DNA of 64,000 bases from Dermanyssus gallinae (taxonomy: Eukaryota; Arthropoda; Arachnida; Mesostigmata; Dermanyssidae). This document shows, piece after piece, positions 35,813 to 52,483 of the stretch. Made by a program: the position numbers and the translations under genes. The stretch covers positions 1 through 64,000 of the forward strand of contig QVRM01001257.1 in the NCBI GenBank assembly GCA_003439945.1, given 5' to 3'. Under the pieces are notes generated by a model. The model was given only the letters and a program-made list of their open reading frames with translations, was not told the DNA's origin and made no database searches. The stretch's first letter is position 1. Each line of letters opens with the position of its first letter.

Positions 35813-36440
35813 GTTATTATTACTATTATTATTACAACTGCTACTACTACTATTATTATTACAGTCATCTGAAATTGTTGCTGTAACAAACATAAGTAAA
35901 AAACAGGATTTCGTCCTATTACCACCGTCACTGATTCTACTTCGCGTAGGAGATTAATGATATAAATACAAACGCATTGAGCCTCGAGAAAGCTAGGGAA
36001 ATCGGGCAAAGGTTGATCTCAGCTCACTCAAACTGACCAGATAAAAGCTATATTTTTTGGTAATACAGCCACACCGACAGAGAGCGTTTTTATTGTTTGA
36101 CCTATTCTCATTAGGCAGAACGTACAGGACACAAGTCATTCCACTTGCACTTCAAATGTTAAACGGAATTAATCTACCAGACATAGGGTTTCTACCTACT
36201 GCCATCGTCAGCAGGTAGGCCTGTCATGTTTCGGCTATGTTTCCAGGTCTCCTTCGATTTCTTAGTACTATTCGTTACGGAGGAATCTCGTACTTATGTC
36301 TTTGCTTGCCGCGGTTAAAGTACGTTTCCGCAATGAGATCAAATCTCTCACCTCAACAAATCTGTTTGTGGCGCGACTTGAGAAAACAATTCAATTCGTG
36401 ATGTATACTTATATGTACAACAGTTCTAGTAGGAACCTAA
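34651..36440. other. AT-rich spacer with TA and AAT/ATT arrays
   Basis: TA/TATTTA array at 34726-34790. Moderately GC-rich unique stretch at 34860-35280 with no motif. AAT/ATT array at 35722-35860. The frames across the arrays are repeat translations. Confidence 0.4.
35722..35812. repeat. (AAT)n-(ATT)n palindromic microsatellite
   Basis: About 33 bp of AAT units switch at about 35755 to about 57 bp of ATT units, so the centre is a perfect inverted repeat able to extrude a cruciform. Degenerate ATT continues to about 35860. Confidence 0.9.
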
Positions 36441-36441
36441 G

Positions 36442-36442
<1 letters not shown>

Positions 36443-36473
<31 letters not shown>
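36443..36473. repeat. (TA)n microsatellite
   Basis: About 30 bp of TA at the border between AT-rich DNA and triplet island 7. Confidence 0.95.
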
Positions 36474-36476
<3 letters not shown>

Positions 36477-36479
36477 AAT

Positions 36480-37640
36480 GTTCGAATACATTGATGCCCA
36501 ACTGTTAAAACAACAACGACAACAACAAAAACGATGTCTGCTACAACAACAACAACAACAACAATAAGCACTATTACAATTGTTACTACCATAACTCGCT
36601 AACGAACTAGTCGGCTCGGCTTCTTCAAAGACTTGGCCACCGCCACCGAACCAACGGTCTTCTTGTCGCTCTGTACGACGCGTCGAGCGACGGGCTAAAT
36701 CTGATCGACATGCGTCAAGCGGACGTCTGAGCGGACAATGCGACAGTTGAGGCCTGCAGAGGCAGAGGGCACGCCGAGCAGCGTCCCGCCTCGGCGGGAT
36801 ACAGCGGTGATAACAGGGGATAGGCAAACGTCACACGCACAGCAACGTCACATCAGCACACAACCGAAGTCGTGTGTTGGGGTCGCGGTTCTCTACTGTT
36901 CTCTACCGTCCGCGTTTTCATGCGTTCCTCAGCCCTCATGTTCCTTCGCTTCCAGCTAAGCCTTCCTTGCTTGTCAGCTTGCGGCGGACGCACCGATCTA
37001 CGAGGTGGCGGTAGAGGCGTCTATGTTTTCCGTTCGCGTTCCTTCCCCCTAAAGCTCTCTGTTGCCAACTACTACTACTACTGTTGCTACGATAACTACG
37101 TTGGCGCCACTACTAGCAATGGTTGGCCCATGCGAAAATGTCAATCAACGACGCCTTTGCGTAAGCATAAGTCATCTTAATTACTTTTGCGTGATTTGCG
37201 CAAAAATTCTCGTCGGGTCTCTTCGGTGCGATCAGAACGACATCGCGTTCTGTAGGCGTCAAATGTTGGGAACTAAATTCTTTCCCGGCACGCTTCCCAG
37301 CCGGCAGAGCTTATGGCCCGATACTTGTTGTAGTAATAGTAGTAGTGGGTTACGCAGCAACTTTGGGGAACTGTGTACGCGGGGCTGTGTAGGACAAATA
37401 TTGACGGTTCTTCGACGGTGGTTTGTAGTTTTAGTGGTTTGACAGTCAGTGCACACAGCGGTCCGTAGAGAAACCCCACCTTATCTCTGTTTAAACTTTT
37501 CGCGCATGAGAGAGAAAAATCGAAACGAACGTTTTCAGAGGAAAAGCCAAACGGGCTGCGTCGCGGAGACGACCTGCAGCCTCAGTAAACATGAACCCAA
37601 CGTCAGCGTAGATTTACCGCTGCCGGATTAAAGCCGGCGG
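36480..37640. other. Triplet-repeat island 7
   Basis: CAA repeats at 36508-36566, TAC and TAG triplets at 37070-37090 and 37328-37347. Unique GC-rich sequence between. Frames up to 133 codons have no recognised domain. Confidence 0.4.
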
Positions 37641-37972
37641 TTTTATAGCTACAGCTATCTCGTAGTTCTATTGAAGCGTGTATGCATAGCATATAAAACA
37701 TTTAATATATAATATAGACGTAGTACTACTGAGGTGTGAGTCAACAGGTCACTTTCTAGAACAACTAAAATTGCAAATATTTACTATTATAATGTTTTAA
37801 TTAATTTAATTGTGAGGTGCGAACGTCTGTTAAACTTTCATCGTTCGCTAGCTAAGCCCATGGCGCTGTCAATGGAAACTCCGTTTCGTCCAAGGGAGAC
37901 TATCTCTCTTCAATTTTTACGTTGATTTCTTACCATCCCTTAAATGCGTTAAGACAGACCTTTGCGAAACAA

Positions 37973-38035
<63 letters not shown>

Positions 38036-38329
38036 GGCTTAGCTTGTTCATCGTATATATATATATATATATATACAAATAAAACAAAAGTTCGCTGGGG
38101 AACAATTGTTTACATCCCGTTATGAGCTAAATAAAATATTTATATTTTATATATAAATATAAATATAAATTACAGCACAATACGAATAAAACGTGAATGA
38201 AAGACAAATATTAAAAACGAGTTTATTTTAATAACTGTGACAGCTGTGCATAATATTAGGATACATTTGTTAAAAAATTACTAGTATTTGTATCATAGTA
38301 ATCTAAATTTGTTGCTGTATATGTAGCAA

Positions 38330-38330
<1 letters not shown>
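37640..38330. other. AT-rich spacer
   Basis: TA arrays at 37976-38033 and 38054-38075, and TATAAATA repeats near 38140-38170. No gene. Confidence 0.45.
37976..38033. repeat. (TA)n microsatellite, about 58 bp
   Basis: Pure TA run. A second 22-bp run follows after 20 bp of unique sequence. Confidence 0.95.
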
Positions 38331-41534
<3,204 letters not shown>

Positions 41535-41539
41535 CTGGA

Positions 41540-42083
41540 GTATACGTGGAAACGAAATTGGTGCAGATTTTGGAGCGGTGAGATTTTATCGGTTCTGATT
41601 TCTTCGAAAACGATCGTAGAGCGGAGACCAACTGCAACGACCAAGCGAGCGATATTGGAACATGATAGAGAACTCTTTGTGGCCGGAATTGGACAGATTG
41701 GATGTGAACAACATGCGGTTTCACAATAAGGATGAGTTCACACTATTTCAACAAGATGGGTCCACAAGCCACACGGTGGCCTGGCGCAACCATCGAGCTG
41801 CTCGGCACAAAATTTCCACACCGCGTTACCTACTTAAAAGAAGGTATTAACTGGCCGGCAAGATCCCCGGATTTGAACCGGACTCATACCTACTTTTGTG
41901 TGTTTTTATAAAGGACCGGGTTAGCCCGAATCAGTCCCTGAGCCGAAAGACAGTGTTCGCGAAGTTCTTGCCGAAGTAGACTACAAAATGTGTGAAAATG
42001 TCGTCACACGCTATGCCAAAAAGATAAGCTACTGCCTGCGTGTGACGGAAGAGCATTCGCTAGATGTTGTAATTCACACATAA
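41540..42083 (+). pseudogene. mariner-family transposase relic (C-terminal two thirds)
   Basis: DNA transposase that cuts and pastes its element at TA dinucleotides. Frames in order: VYVETKLVQILER then IGSDFFENDRR (like the IGPYFFEN block); MIENSLWPELDRLDVNNMRF and FQQDGSTSHTV (41663-41780; the D of QQDG is the second catalytic Asp); NWPARSPDLN (about 41850; third catalytic Asp); KDRV; and a clean C-terminus CLRVTEEHSLDVVIHT with TAA at 42081. Several frameshifts and stops separate these blocks, and the DNA-binding N-terminus and first Asp were not found. Terminal inverted repeats were not identified. Clearly inactive. Confidence 0.8.
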
Positions 42084-43164
42084 CCCTAAGACCCGATGAC
42101 ACAGACTCAGCTTTACCGTACGAGAACAAATGCTTTAAATGTTTTTATTTCTTTTTTTTTTTTATCGAAACACCAGCTGCCCACTCTTTACCTTCGTTTT
42201 ACCTCGCTGATGCGCCTACGACTTTCATTATGATTAAATTCAATCAACGCAGTACTGCATACGGACAATTACGCTAGCGGCTGCGATGTCGGCGCTGTTG
42301 ATCGGGGCAGTTGTAATGGTAGTAGTATTAGGGGTAGCCGGTACAATCGAATACAGGCCGAGAGAATAAACCACACAGCCAGCCAATGAGACACAAACGA
42401 AGAGAAGAGAAAAACAATGACGGCGCAAGAGAGGGAGAAATTAAGGGAACATCGAGGAATCGGCGGATCTGCACAGCGATCCAACCTCACCAGCAACGGC
42501 TATCTATTCGAGATTGCCAGCTAGTAGTTGCCTTCCCTCCTCGGGAGAGCCGGGAGCTGTTTTTCCTCCGTTGAATGTCGTCTTTCACCCCCAGCGAGCA
42601 TCCATCCATCCATCGGGGGGGGGGGGGCTTTGAAGAGCGATCCGATCGTCGCAGTTGTTGCCCCATTGTTGTCGTCGCGGGGGGCGAGGCGTCTGATACA
42701 GCGCATAGTACGCAGCATACCACCACCTCACACGTACGCGCTCACACAACACACACACAGACATGCACGAACGTGCGTACGAATGTGTATGCATCCGCAG
42801 ACCTGGCTGTGCTTCCGTCTGCCTCTTGAGTCGACAAAGCACCAAAGCAGGCATGAAACCCCATTATCGGCACCGCTGCCGCAGCCGCCGCCGCCACCAG
42901 GAGCAACGCTGGTGGCTTTCAACGTAACAACGTTGGAAGCTGACGTATCGTCGACTCATCGCATCGCATTGTTGTCGTTGTTGTTGTTGTTGCCGCTGTA
43001 ATTTGTCGTTGCACTTGTTCTTGTACTTGTTATTGCTGCTGCGCTATTGTTGTTGTTGTTGTTGCTGCTGCTGCGCTATTTTTGTTTTTGCTGCGCTGCT
43101 GCTGTTGTTGTTGTTGCTCTTATCGTTGTCTCATTATTGTTGGGATTGATGTCATCGCTGCGTT

Positions 43165-43250
43165 GTTGTTGTTGTTGTTGTTGTTGGTGGTGGTGGTGTT
43201 GTTGTTGTTGTTGTTGTTGTTGTTGGTGGTGGTGGTGTTGTTGTTGTTAG
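43165..43250. repeat. (TTG)n(GTG)4 compound tandem repeat
   Basis: Two alternations of a TTG block followed by GGTGGTGGTGGTG, period about 39 bp. Confidence 0.85.
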
Positions 43251-43787
43251 TGTTACTGCTGCTGCTACAGCGGTTCCTATTGTCGCTATCGTAGGAGCTG
43301 TACTACTGGAGGGGCTGTAAACTATCTGTTTGTTCACTCGAGCGTGTAGGACTGTGGATTTCGGGCTAACGTTTCCTTTTTTTTTTCTGACAACGAGGAA
43401 GACGCCCGTCCACCCGCTCGCGTCCGGGATAATTAATGATCTGTTAGACATCATCATCGTCATTACCAGCAGCAGCAGCAGCATTGGATCGGATCGGAGC
43501 AGCTGACCAGTCGTGTACTGAACTGAACAGTTCTGATGCGTCGGCGTAAAGATCATCAGCTAACTAGCTCATCGCCATCCAGCCAGCCAGCCACTCCTCG
43601 TTAGCGTCGCCGACCCTGCGACATCCGAGTCAACATTGTTTCTACCAGAGTTGTTACCGCTGACGACTGAGGTACGCTGTTGTTGTTGTTGTTGTTGTTG
43701 TTGTGGCGCTGGTGGTTGCTGTTGTTGTCGTTGTTGTTGTTGTTGTTGTATTTATGGTTGTTGTTGTTGCTAGTGTGGCGGTGGTTG

Positions 43788-43880
43788 TTGTTATATTTGT
43801 AGTTAATATTGCTGTTGCGGCGGTGGTTGTTATATTTGTAGTAAATATTGCTGTTGCGGCGGTGATTGTTATTTTTGTTG
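43788..43880. repeat. 39-bp minisatellite, 2.4 copies
   Basis: Units at 43788-43826 and 43827-43865 (TTGTTATATTTGTAGT, AATATTGCTGTTGCGGCGG) differ at two positions. A partial third unit follows. Confidence 0.85.
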
Positions 43881-44059
43881 TTGCTCTTACTTCTATTCTC
43901 ATAATTGTTGCTACTGCTGCTGCTGTATGATGCCGACACTGGAAATAGTAATAATACTGATAATCCCCGTCTTGGTTGGAATCCGGCTGGATCCGCATAA
44001 CTCTTTCCGCATGGTGTGTGTGTGACTGTCTACACCAGTTAAGCTGCCTAAAAGGTTCC

Positions 44060-44560
44060 GGCATGCAGGCGAGCTCACAGGGCACGCAGAGCTCACTGGA
44101 ATAGTGAGAAGGGCAGACTGTGAGATAGAATCTGCACTTGAGCCCAAATGCCTGAGCGGAAGCAATGAGTCGCGATCTGACCGGCGGGTTACTCTACCGC
44201 TATGTTCACACGGCAGAAGCCTTCTTGTCTGGGATGTAACTGTCTCATATACGACGGCTGCGGCGGCGTCGACGAAGGTGTTATTGTTCACTTTCGGCTC
44301 TGAGCTCTGTCGAGTGGGGATGGGTCGTAGGACTCGCGGAGGTTCGGAAAAACGCAGAAAGAAGTCTCGAGCCGTTGTCAAGCCGGAGCTACCACCATAT
44401 GCCTATTGCTTTGGAAACACTGTGTCCTGTAATTGTCGGCACCGCGAAAGTTTTGAGGGATATTGCAAAACGAGCGAAGGACGTTACGGGCGACCGGCGC
44501 GAAGCGGCCGTTTGTATGTTGTTTGTAGATCGAACGCGGCTTCTACTAGAGGCGCCATAG
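44060..44560 (+). pseudogene. Retroelement C-terminal nuclease-like module, decayed copy 3
   Basis: The first part reads RRADCEIESALEPKCLSGS, then RSDRR in place of the RPDG metal site, then SLLVWDVTVSYT, matching ALEPxGLS...KRPDG...LVWDTTVTD of the 21954 copy. After a frameshift near 44380 it continues as HHMPIALETL, VLRDIAKRAKDVTGDRREAA and LFVDR, matching HHFSPFAFET and the helix before the QR motif. The Pro-to-Ser change at the metal site and the frameshift imply loss of function. The RT is absent, as in the other two copies. Confidence 0.6.
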
Positions 44561-44623
44561 GCTGAAATGAATTAACTGATAGTCAAAACGTTCATTTAAC
44601 ACAATTGTGAGAATATATCTATA

Positions 44624-44662
<39 letters not shown>

Positions 44663-45102
44663 CTAAAAAAATATTACAAACGATCATTGCTTGCGTTGTT
44701 TTTTTTATAATTGTTGTTAGCTTAGCTACTACCTACTTGTCGCTTTGTTGTTGTTGTTGTTGCTGTTTAAACAGTAGTTAGTGGTGGCTCGGCTGTGGTT
44801 ACTGCTGTGCCATATTGACTGCTGATACCATGGACGGCAATCGTTGTAGTAAGGGTAGTTGGCAGCTTATTGTCGCCCTAATGAGATGACACTCATTAAA
44901 GTGCCATTAGAGGAGAGTCGTTACTCCAATTCACTCCGTCCTTTTTTATTTGAGTAAGGCTGTGGTCGAAAGGCAACAAATAATAGGCGCAGCTTTTGAC
45001 TGTATGTCACGTCCCCCGTTACGTGTAGTAGGTGGTCCTTATTTGACGTGTAGGCGTTCCGTTCGGTTAATCTACTCGATTAACTATTATTATATTAAAA
45101 TC
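44561..45102. other. Spacer with TA array
   Basis: TA run at 44619-44659. Unique sequence otherwise. No gene. Confidence 0.4.
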
Positions 45103-45146
45103 AATAATTATAGTGATAAAAGTGACCTTTTATCACTATAATTATT
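45103..45146. repeat. Perfect 19-bp inverted repeat, 6-nt loop
   Basis: Arms 45103-45121 and 45128-45146 are exact reverse complements (AATAATTATAGTGATAAAA and its complement) around GTGACC. It lies 27 bp upstream of the largest TA array. It could be a foldback-element end, a cruciform or a DNA-binding dyad. Confidence 0.9.
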
Positions 45147-45172
45147 TATGTTTGATGTAACGTAATGTGAGT

Positions 45173-47174
<2,002 letters not shown>

Positions 47175-47428
47175 CTAAGGGTTTTTTGATGCTAGTTTTT
47201 TAACACTTAGGTCCCAAGTATAGCGAGAACTTGTATGGCTGCTGTGGCACAGCAATTGTGCGACTTGCCCATGATATGATGAGCGCCGTGGGTCTTCGGG
47301 TCTTGCTAAGATGGCAGCGTGTTTTAACTCCGGTAGTCGTACGCTCCCATAAGAGTTCGGAATATAACATGATGCTATCAATTACTGATGCTAAGGGACG
47401 GCGGTGTGTGCTCATCTGGTCCGCGAGA
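47175..47428 (-). pseudogene. R1-like RT fragment, 5' break at a (TA)n array
   Basis: Minus-strand reading HRRPLASVIDSIMLYSELLW, KTRCHL and KTRRPTAL matches RRCLLATVEDSIMLYAALSW, RRLL and KTQRPLAL of the relic at 16005-16130. This is the post-RT helical region of R1-clade proteins. It begins within about 15 bp of the TA array at 47429-47457 and fades by 47175. Confidence 0.65.
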
Positions 47429-47457
47429 GCATATATATATATATATATATATATATA
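47429..47457. repeat. (TA)n microsatellite at R1-like fragment 5' end
   Basis: 28 bp of TA at the upstream end of the minus-strand fragment. Confidence 0.9.
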
Positions 47458-48675
47458 CCTGCAGAGGTTATACGTAATCAGGACCTAGACGAAACACATA
47501 ACACGTGAAAATCGCCATATACGCCCGGTGGGCATATCATAATACATCTTATGTGTGAAATATATATATGACTAAAAGACAAACAATTAAACAACTGTTA
47601 TGACGTTGTTACGACGAATGTTATATATATATGCGTATTCTATTGTCATCTGTCCTTTTGCAGCGGAGTTCACAACGCCACGTGCCTTTCTTTCCGTGTC
47701 GCTTCTGGTCGTTACTTAAGTAAATAATCAGCTTTATGTAACGCACTCATTGCTCACTTGTGTAGGACAACAACGAAAACAAAGACACCTGATTATCGCG
47801 CCACTGGAGCACAGCAGCTGCGGCTGCAGCTAAGCCTACTACTGAGGACGGCGGGGTAGCAAGATTCAAGACCTGTTGTATTGGAGGACAGTGCATACAC
47901 GCCGAATCTTCAGTTGAGCTATCAGCATGCGAGTGATCGCTCTGCAGCAGCTTCGGCTTCGGTGCCTAAGCTATAAACAGCTGTTCTTCATGATGAAGCA
48001 CATCTAAACCGTCTTCCAGAGCTCGAAGATTGCGACACTGCCAACGGAAATTGCGGTTTATGATGCCCTTCTGTTGCTGCAGCTGATGCTGCGACTGACG
48101 CTGAATCCAGACAGATCTTACTTAAGGCCCGGCCTTTTCTGCCATTTCCATGTAGGCCTGTGCTCGGCTGTTCCTTGTGTGTACACGCGTGATTTATACA
48201 GGCTCACTTTTTTTTTATTGAACTGTCCTTCCAGAGGCTGCGGCGGCGACGACGACAGCAAGTGCCTCGCAGCGACGGGGCCCAGTCCCAGTTATTTTAT
48301 GTTTGGGCAAGTTACCCGTGTCAGCATTGCATTAGAATACTGGAACTGTGTTGCCTGAATTAGAATACATGATCTGTGTTAGTCTACTATCGCTGTATCG
48401 ACTCTGCTGAGACAGACACACCCACGCACACAAACCTATAACAGGCTCATAACGGGTATTGTTCAACTGAAACTGTTCTCGCCCCGGTGTTGTTGTAGTT
48501 GTACCGCGATAAGCTTGCCGGACACAGCGGGAGCTAGAGATTCGTATAATGGCACCAGCTCAGTGTCGACCAAACAGCCCGTATCGTATGATGTTTATGA
48601 TAAATGTGGACAAATGCTGTGAAAGCACAGTACATATTTCTAATTTTAATACTTTTACTTTACATAGAATAACCT

Positions 48676-48744
<69 letters not shown>

Positions 48745-49180
48745 TATAATTGGCTTTGAAATGCACTTTTGAAGAGTTTCAATTTGTGTAGTTCAATTAT
48801 AATAATAATAATTATTATTAATACTTTTATTAGAACTATTTATTTATGTGCATCATAGTATTATTGTTATTATTATTTAATGGAGGCGGTATCAGTCTTC
48901 ATTACATTAATCGATCTCGCCTGTGATATTTGGATAAATACGATTATGTAAATATTTTCAAACAAAATCCAATCTCATAGAGCGTGCGCTGCAGTTTCAG
49001 CGGTGCCAATGGTAGACTGAGGGTTGTCTTAAGAGTACAGGTGTGAGCCCTTTATGGAGGGTGTGGCTTATGGTGAAGATGACCAACAGCGCTACAGTCC
49101 ACTGACCCGATGATATCTAGAGCCAACGTGATTCGATGCTATAATTAATAAAGCGACGGCACAGCAATCGATTCGTCATC
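47458..49180. other. Spacer with a small GC-rich patch and TA array
   Basis: GC-richer, CTG/CAG-rich patch at 47760-48360 (island 10). TA array at 48679-48742. AAT/ATT runs near 48800-48880. No gene recognised. Confidence 0.4.
48679..48742. repeat. (TA)n microsatellite, about 64 bp
   Basis: Pure TA run; flanks AGAATAACC and GGCTTT show no retroelement. Confidence 0.95.
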
Positions 49181-49430
49181 ATCGACTCCTCCTGCTGCCA
49201 GGCGGAGTACAATGAGGGTTTGTCGACCCATCATTATTAAGGCTTTTACCACTACTGCCACTGCTGTTCTTGTAGCTCATACGTCTATGTCAATTGTCTT
49301 TGCTGCTGCTGATTCTTCTACAGGTATTCATTAGATGACTGTACTTTGCTTTTATGCTCATCTTGTCTTCTTTGTGTGATTGTCTGTCGTGGTCTGGCCC
49401 CGTGTTTCTGCGCTTCCGTTCACTTATTTT

Positions 49431-49568
<138 letters not shown>

Positions 49569-50037
49569 GTTTATTGCCTTTATTGTTGTCGTCCTTACTT
49601 CTCCATCTTCTTCTTCTTCTTCGCCTCATTCTTGGTCTCTTTGTCATTCTGGTCGCGTTTGTTCCGTCGCCTGTCTGCGAGTCGATCTTCGCCTTGCCTT
49701 GCTCGTTGTTTGTTTTATTGCTGTTGTGTTATCGTCATCATTACAACTACGACGCGGCCACTACCATTAACATTATCAACACTAAACGGCGTGATTACTG
49801 CTGCTGTTGCTGCGGCTGCTGCTGCTGGTGGAAGGAATTATTCGGGTCAATGAGGGCATCCTCAGGACTCGTGATGGTTGGTGGTGGTGAACCCCGTACC
49901 CCGTACCCCGACCACCAGCCCAAGCGCCATCATAGACGTCAACATTGTGATCATCTCTCAGTGGCAGTATCCCCACTGATATAACGGCTGCTAGAGGTCA
50001 CGGAAGCGGCCACAGCACCAGCAACAATGACAACAGC

Positions 50038-50130
50038 AACAACAAGCACAGCAACAATAGCAACAGCAACAACAACAAGCACAGCAACAATAGCAACAAC
50101 AACAACAAGCGCAGCAACAATAGCAGCAAC
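50038..50130 (+). repeat. 30-bp minisatellite (CAA/CAG type), 3 copies
   Basis: Units at 50038-50070 (33 bp), 50071-50100 and 50101-50130 share AACAAGCRCAGCAACAATAG and differ by a few bases. Confidence 0.85.
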
Positions 50131-50382
50131 AGCAACAAGAGCAAAGACAACGAGGAGGGCGATGATGATGCTGATGGCGGTAAAGAAACGGCCGTGTCGT
50201 CGTTTCGTGTCGCCATTATCCGCCATTAATGGCCCACGGAACGACAGTAACGGGCGGTTGCCGCTGCTTGCACATGGAACGACGACGTCAATATCGATCA
50301 CTCAAGACGATAAACGAAAAAGTACGCCGCAACCATATACTACGGGAGTTTTCAGCTTAATCTTTGATTGTCATTGTTGTTG

Positions 50383-50472
50383 TTGTTGTTGTTGTAGCTG
50401 TTGCTGTTAATGCTGTTGTTGTTGTAGCTGTTGCTGTTAATGCTGTTGTTGCTACTGTTGTTGTTAATACTG
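50383..50472 (-). repeat. 30-bp minisatellite (TTG/CTG type), 3 copies
   Basis: Units at 50383-50412, 50413-50442 and 50443-50472. The first two are nearly identical (TTGTTGTAGCTGTTGCTGTT, then AATG). Same unit length but opposite strand composition to the array 250 bp upstream. Confidence 0.85.
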
Positions 50473-50780
50473 CTGTTGCTGTTATTGTTTTCTGGTGTGT
50501 TTTGGTCGCTTTATTATTCGCGCAGATGGAAGGAGCGAGCTGACGATGGTAACGATGCACCCTACATTGTCACCATTCATCACCAATCGACACAGGTCCC
50601 CGCTATAACATTTCGTTCATGTCGCAGTATATGTCATTAGAGTAACTCATCGCGTAATACGTAATTCTCGTTCGCTCACTGCTCGTCTAGCTCAACACAA
50701 CAGCAACTGAGGCGAACAAATGATGGAAGTCGACATGCGCCATCGACATGTTCACCTGAAGCACATATCAATCAAGCATA

Positions 50781-50853
50781 TGTGTACACACCTGCGAAAT
50801 CTTTGCAACAACACCGCTGCCGCTGTTGCAAAGATTTCGCAGGTGGGTACACA
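50781..50853. ncRNA. Candidate small-RNA hairpin (pre-miRNA-like)
   Basis: Arms 50781-50810 and 50824-50853 are reverse complements at 29 of 30 positions, with a 13-nt GC-rich loop (ACACCGCTGCCGC). The 73-nt length and loop size fit a metazoan pre-miRNA, though the near-perfect pairing is more typical of a young hairpin or foldback. No conserved seed was recognised, and the transcribed strand is unknown. Alternatives are a foldback-transposon end or chance inverted duplication. Confidence 0.4.
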
Positions 50854-51205
50854 GATGTAGGGGAAAAAGGAGGGCATTTGATGAAGGGAAGCGACCACCA
50901 CCGTTGAAGCAGATAAGAGAAAGAGAGAGAAAATTATTCGAGCACTTAGCGTAATGCATTTATTTGTGCTGCCATATGACCGAAGCAAGATGCTGTTGGA
51001 GATAAGGAGACGGGTTCGTTTCTATCGTGTAACGACTTTCTTGTGTTATGGGACTGATCTGAACGGTATTTTTCTCTCTCACACACACACACACCCACAG
51101 AGTCTCTTCTTAGTAAAGTTCCCCAAAGTAACGGCCCAGCGATTCCAGGCTCAACGATAATGCAAAGTGTTACAACAACAAACAGTTGGCAAGAAGAAAC
51201 AGTTG
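50854..51205. other. Spacer
   Basis: Contains a (CA)n run near 51080-51095. No gene. Confidence 0.4.
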
Positions 51206-51330
51206 GCAGCCGGGCACATGCTCAGGCAAAGTAATGACCTTGAGTGAGGTTCGGAACGTCGTGGGTTCAAATCCAGTACCGGGCACTCGTGATTTTATTC
51301 TCGTGGTATCGAAGTAAGACGGGCCATTTT
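51206..51330 (+). mobile_element. tRNA-like SINE candidate (SINE-C)
   Basis: A tRNA-like segment with complementary ends (GCCGGGCA... and ...CCGGGCA) and a B-box GGGTTCAAATCC at 51264-51275, preceded by a Val/Glu-type anticodon-arm-like stretch. Unrelated AT-rich body follows. Only one copy is in the window, so it could also be a degenerate tRNA pseudogene. Confidence 0.45.
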
Positions 51331-52483
51331 CAGGGTTGGGGTTATAATCGAAATACAAAAAAAGCATTTTGAGCAAACATTACAATAGTAGCCACTTGCG
51401 GAATGCTTCCGCGTGTCTGAAACCCTCCTGATATTACTTAACGCGAGATGGAATTAGCAGGGATAGCGGCCCTTCTATATCTGTACAGAAACTCAACATC
51501 AACATGAGTTGCGCCTTAGGGAACTTTTAGTAGTGTCAATTAGGGACGTCGCTGACAACACAGTTAATGACGTAAAATTGTAATGACGCACCTTTTCACC
51601 GAATCTTAGAACCTTCATTGCTTCGTCGACAACCTTACCGAAATCAATTACGTTTTGGTTCGCCAGGCGTCGCCAAGGCAGCTGTGGAAAGCAGATCGGT
51701 GTTCGCCGAGAAAGCATACGCGTGTCACCAGGCTTGCCAAATATCCGTGCATTTTTATATGAAAAAAAAATTCCTTGTGCATTTAAATATAATGCCAAAC
51801 GCATACAACAAGCAGCCCTGTGTCAACATGCGTGACGATGCCCTCTAAAGCATGCACACCCACATAGTGGGACTAATACGTATGAACTGATCGTAAGTGA
51901 ATACGACTTGCCAAAATTCAAAATATCAGTTACTCCATCCAGTTAAGAGAGAAAAAAATATTTACGCATTTGATTAAAAAAACCTACGGCGTTTGATTGA
52001 AGACTCTGCTGTGCAAAGTGGCACGGGCTAGGCACATTATTGTACGTTGAGCGTATAGACGCTCAATTCTAAAATGAACCTACTTGTTCTGTTTTAGCGT
52101 AACTCAGCGTCATCACATTAACGTTGTTTTTTTTTGTATTGAGTATGAATCTAACATTGACATTTATAGAGTCGTATAAATGTCACATAGCTGCTCGCGG
52201 TATGTTATTCGAGAGAAGCACGGCAGTGATCTCTTGGCAAGGAGCAGGCAAGCAGATAGACAGGCAGGCAGACGCATGAAACTTCGTACACGCCTGAGAT
52301 CACAGTCGACAGGCGCAGACTCCGTGTACTTCTTCGTGGAAGTTCGGAGTATTCGAACAGACCAAGTGATGATACAGGCCATCAAAGTATATGCGGTATA
52401 GACGTGGCGATTGTCACATGCAAGACTAGATTAGAGATGAAAGACACGTTATTTAAACGCAACTAACGAAGAACAAAACCGAG
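51331..52483. other. Spacer containing a possible host exon
   Basis: Apart from the candidate exon at 51592-51681, unique sequence without motifs. Confidence 0.35.
51592..51681 (-). CDS. Candidate internal 90-bp exon, function unknown
   Basis: On the minus strand a strong acceptor (CTGCTTTCCACAG, AG at 51682-51683) and a good donor (GAAAAG|GTGCGT, GT at 51590-51591) bracket a 90-bp open segment in phase 0. It encodes 30 residues starting LPWRRLANQNVIDFGKVV. The surrounding frame is open from 51804 to 51499. No family recognised and no partner exon identified, so a chance coincidence of splice-like signals remains possible. Confidence 0.25.

Larger units (their letters stand above)
42084..44059. 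other. Triplet-repeat island 9
   Basis: G13 tract at 42615-42627, CA-rich run near 42740-42765, TTG/GTG arrays at 42967-43250, CAG at 43468-43483, and TTG arrays with a minisatellite at 43678-43890. Frames are repeat-driven. Confidence 0.5.

Noticed and set aside
44060..44560. Functional nuclease gene at the third module copy
   Set aside because: The metal-site Pro is lost (RSD for RPD) and the frame shifts midway; treated as a pseudogene.
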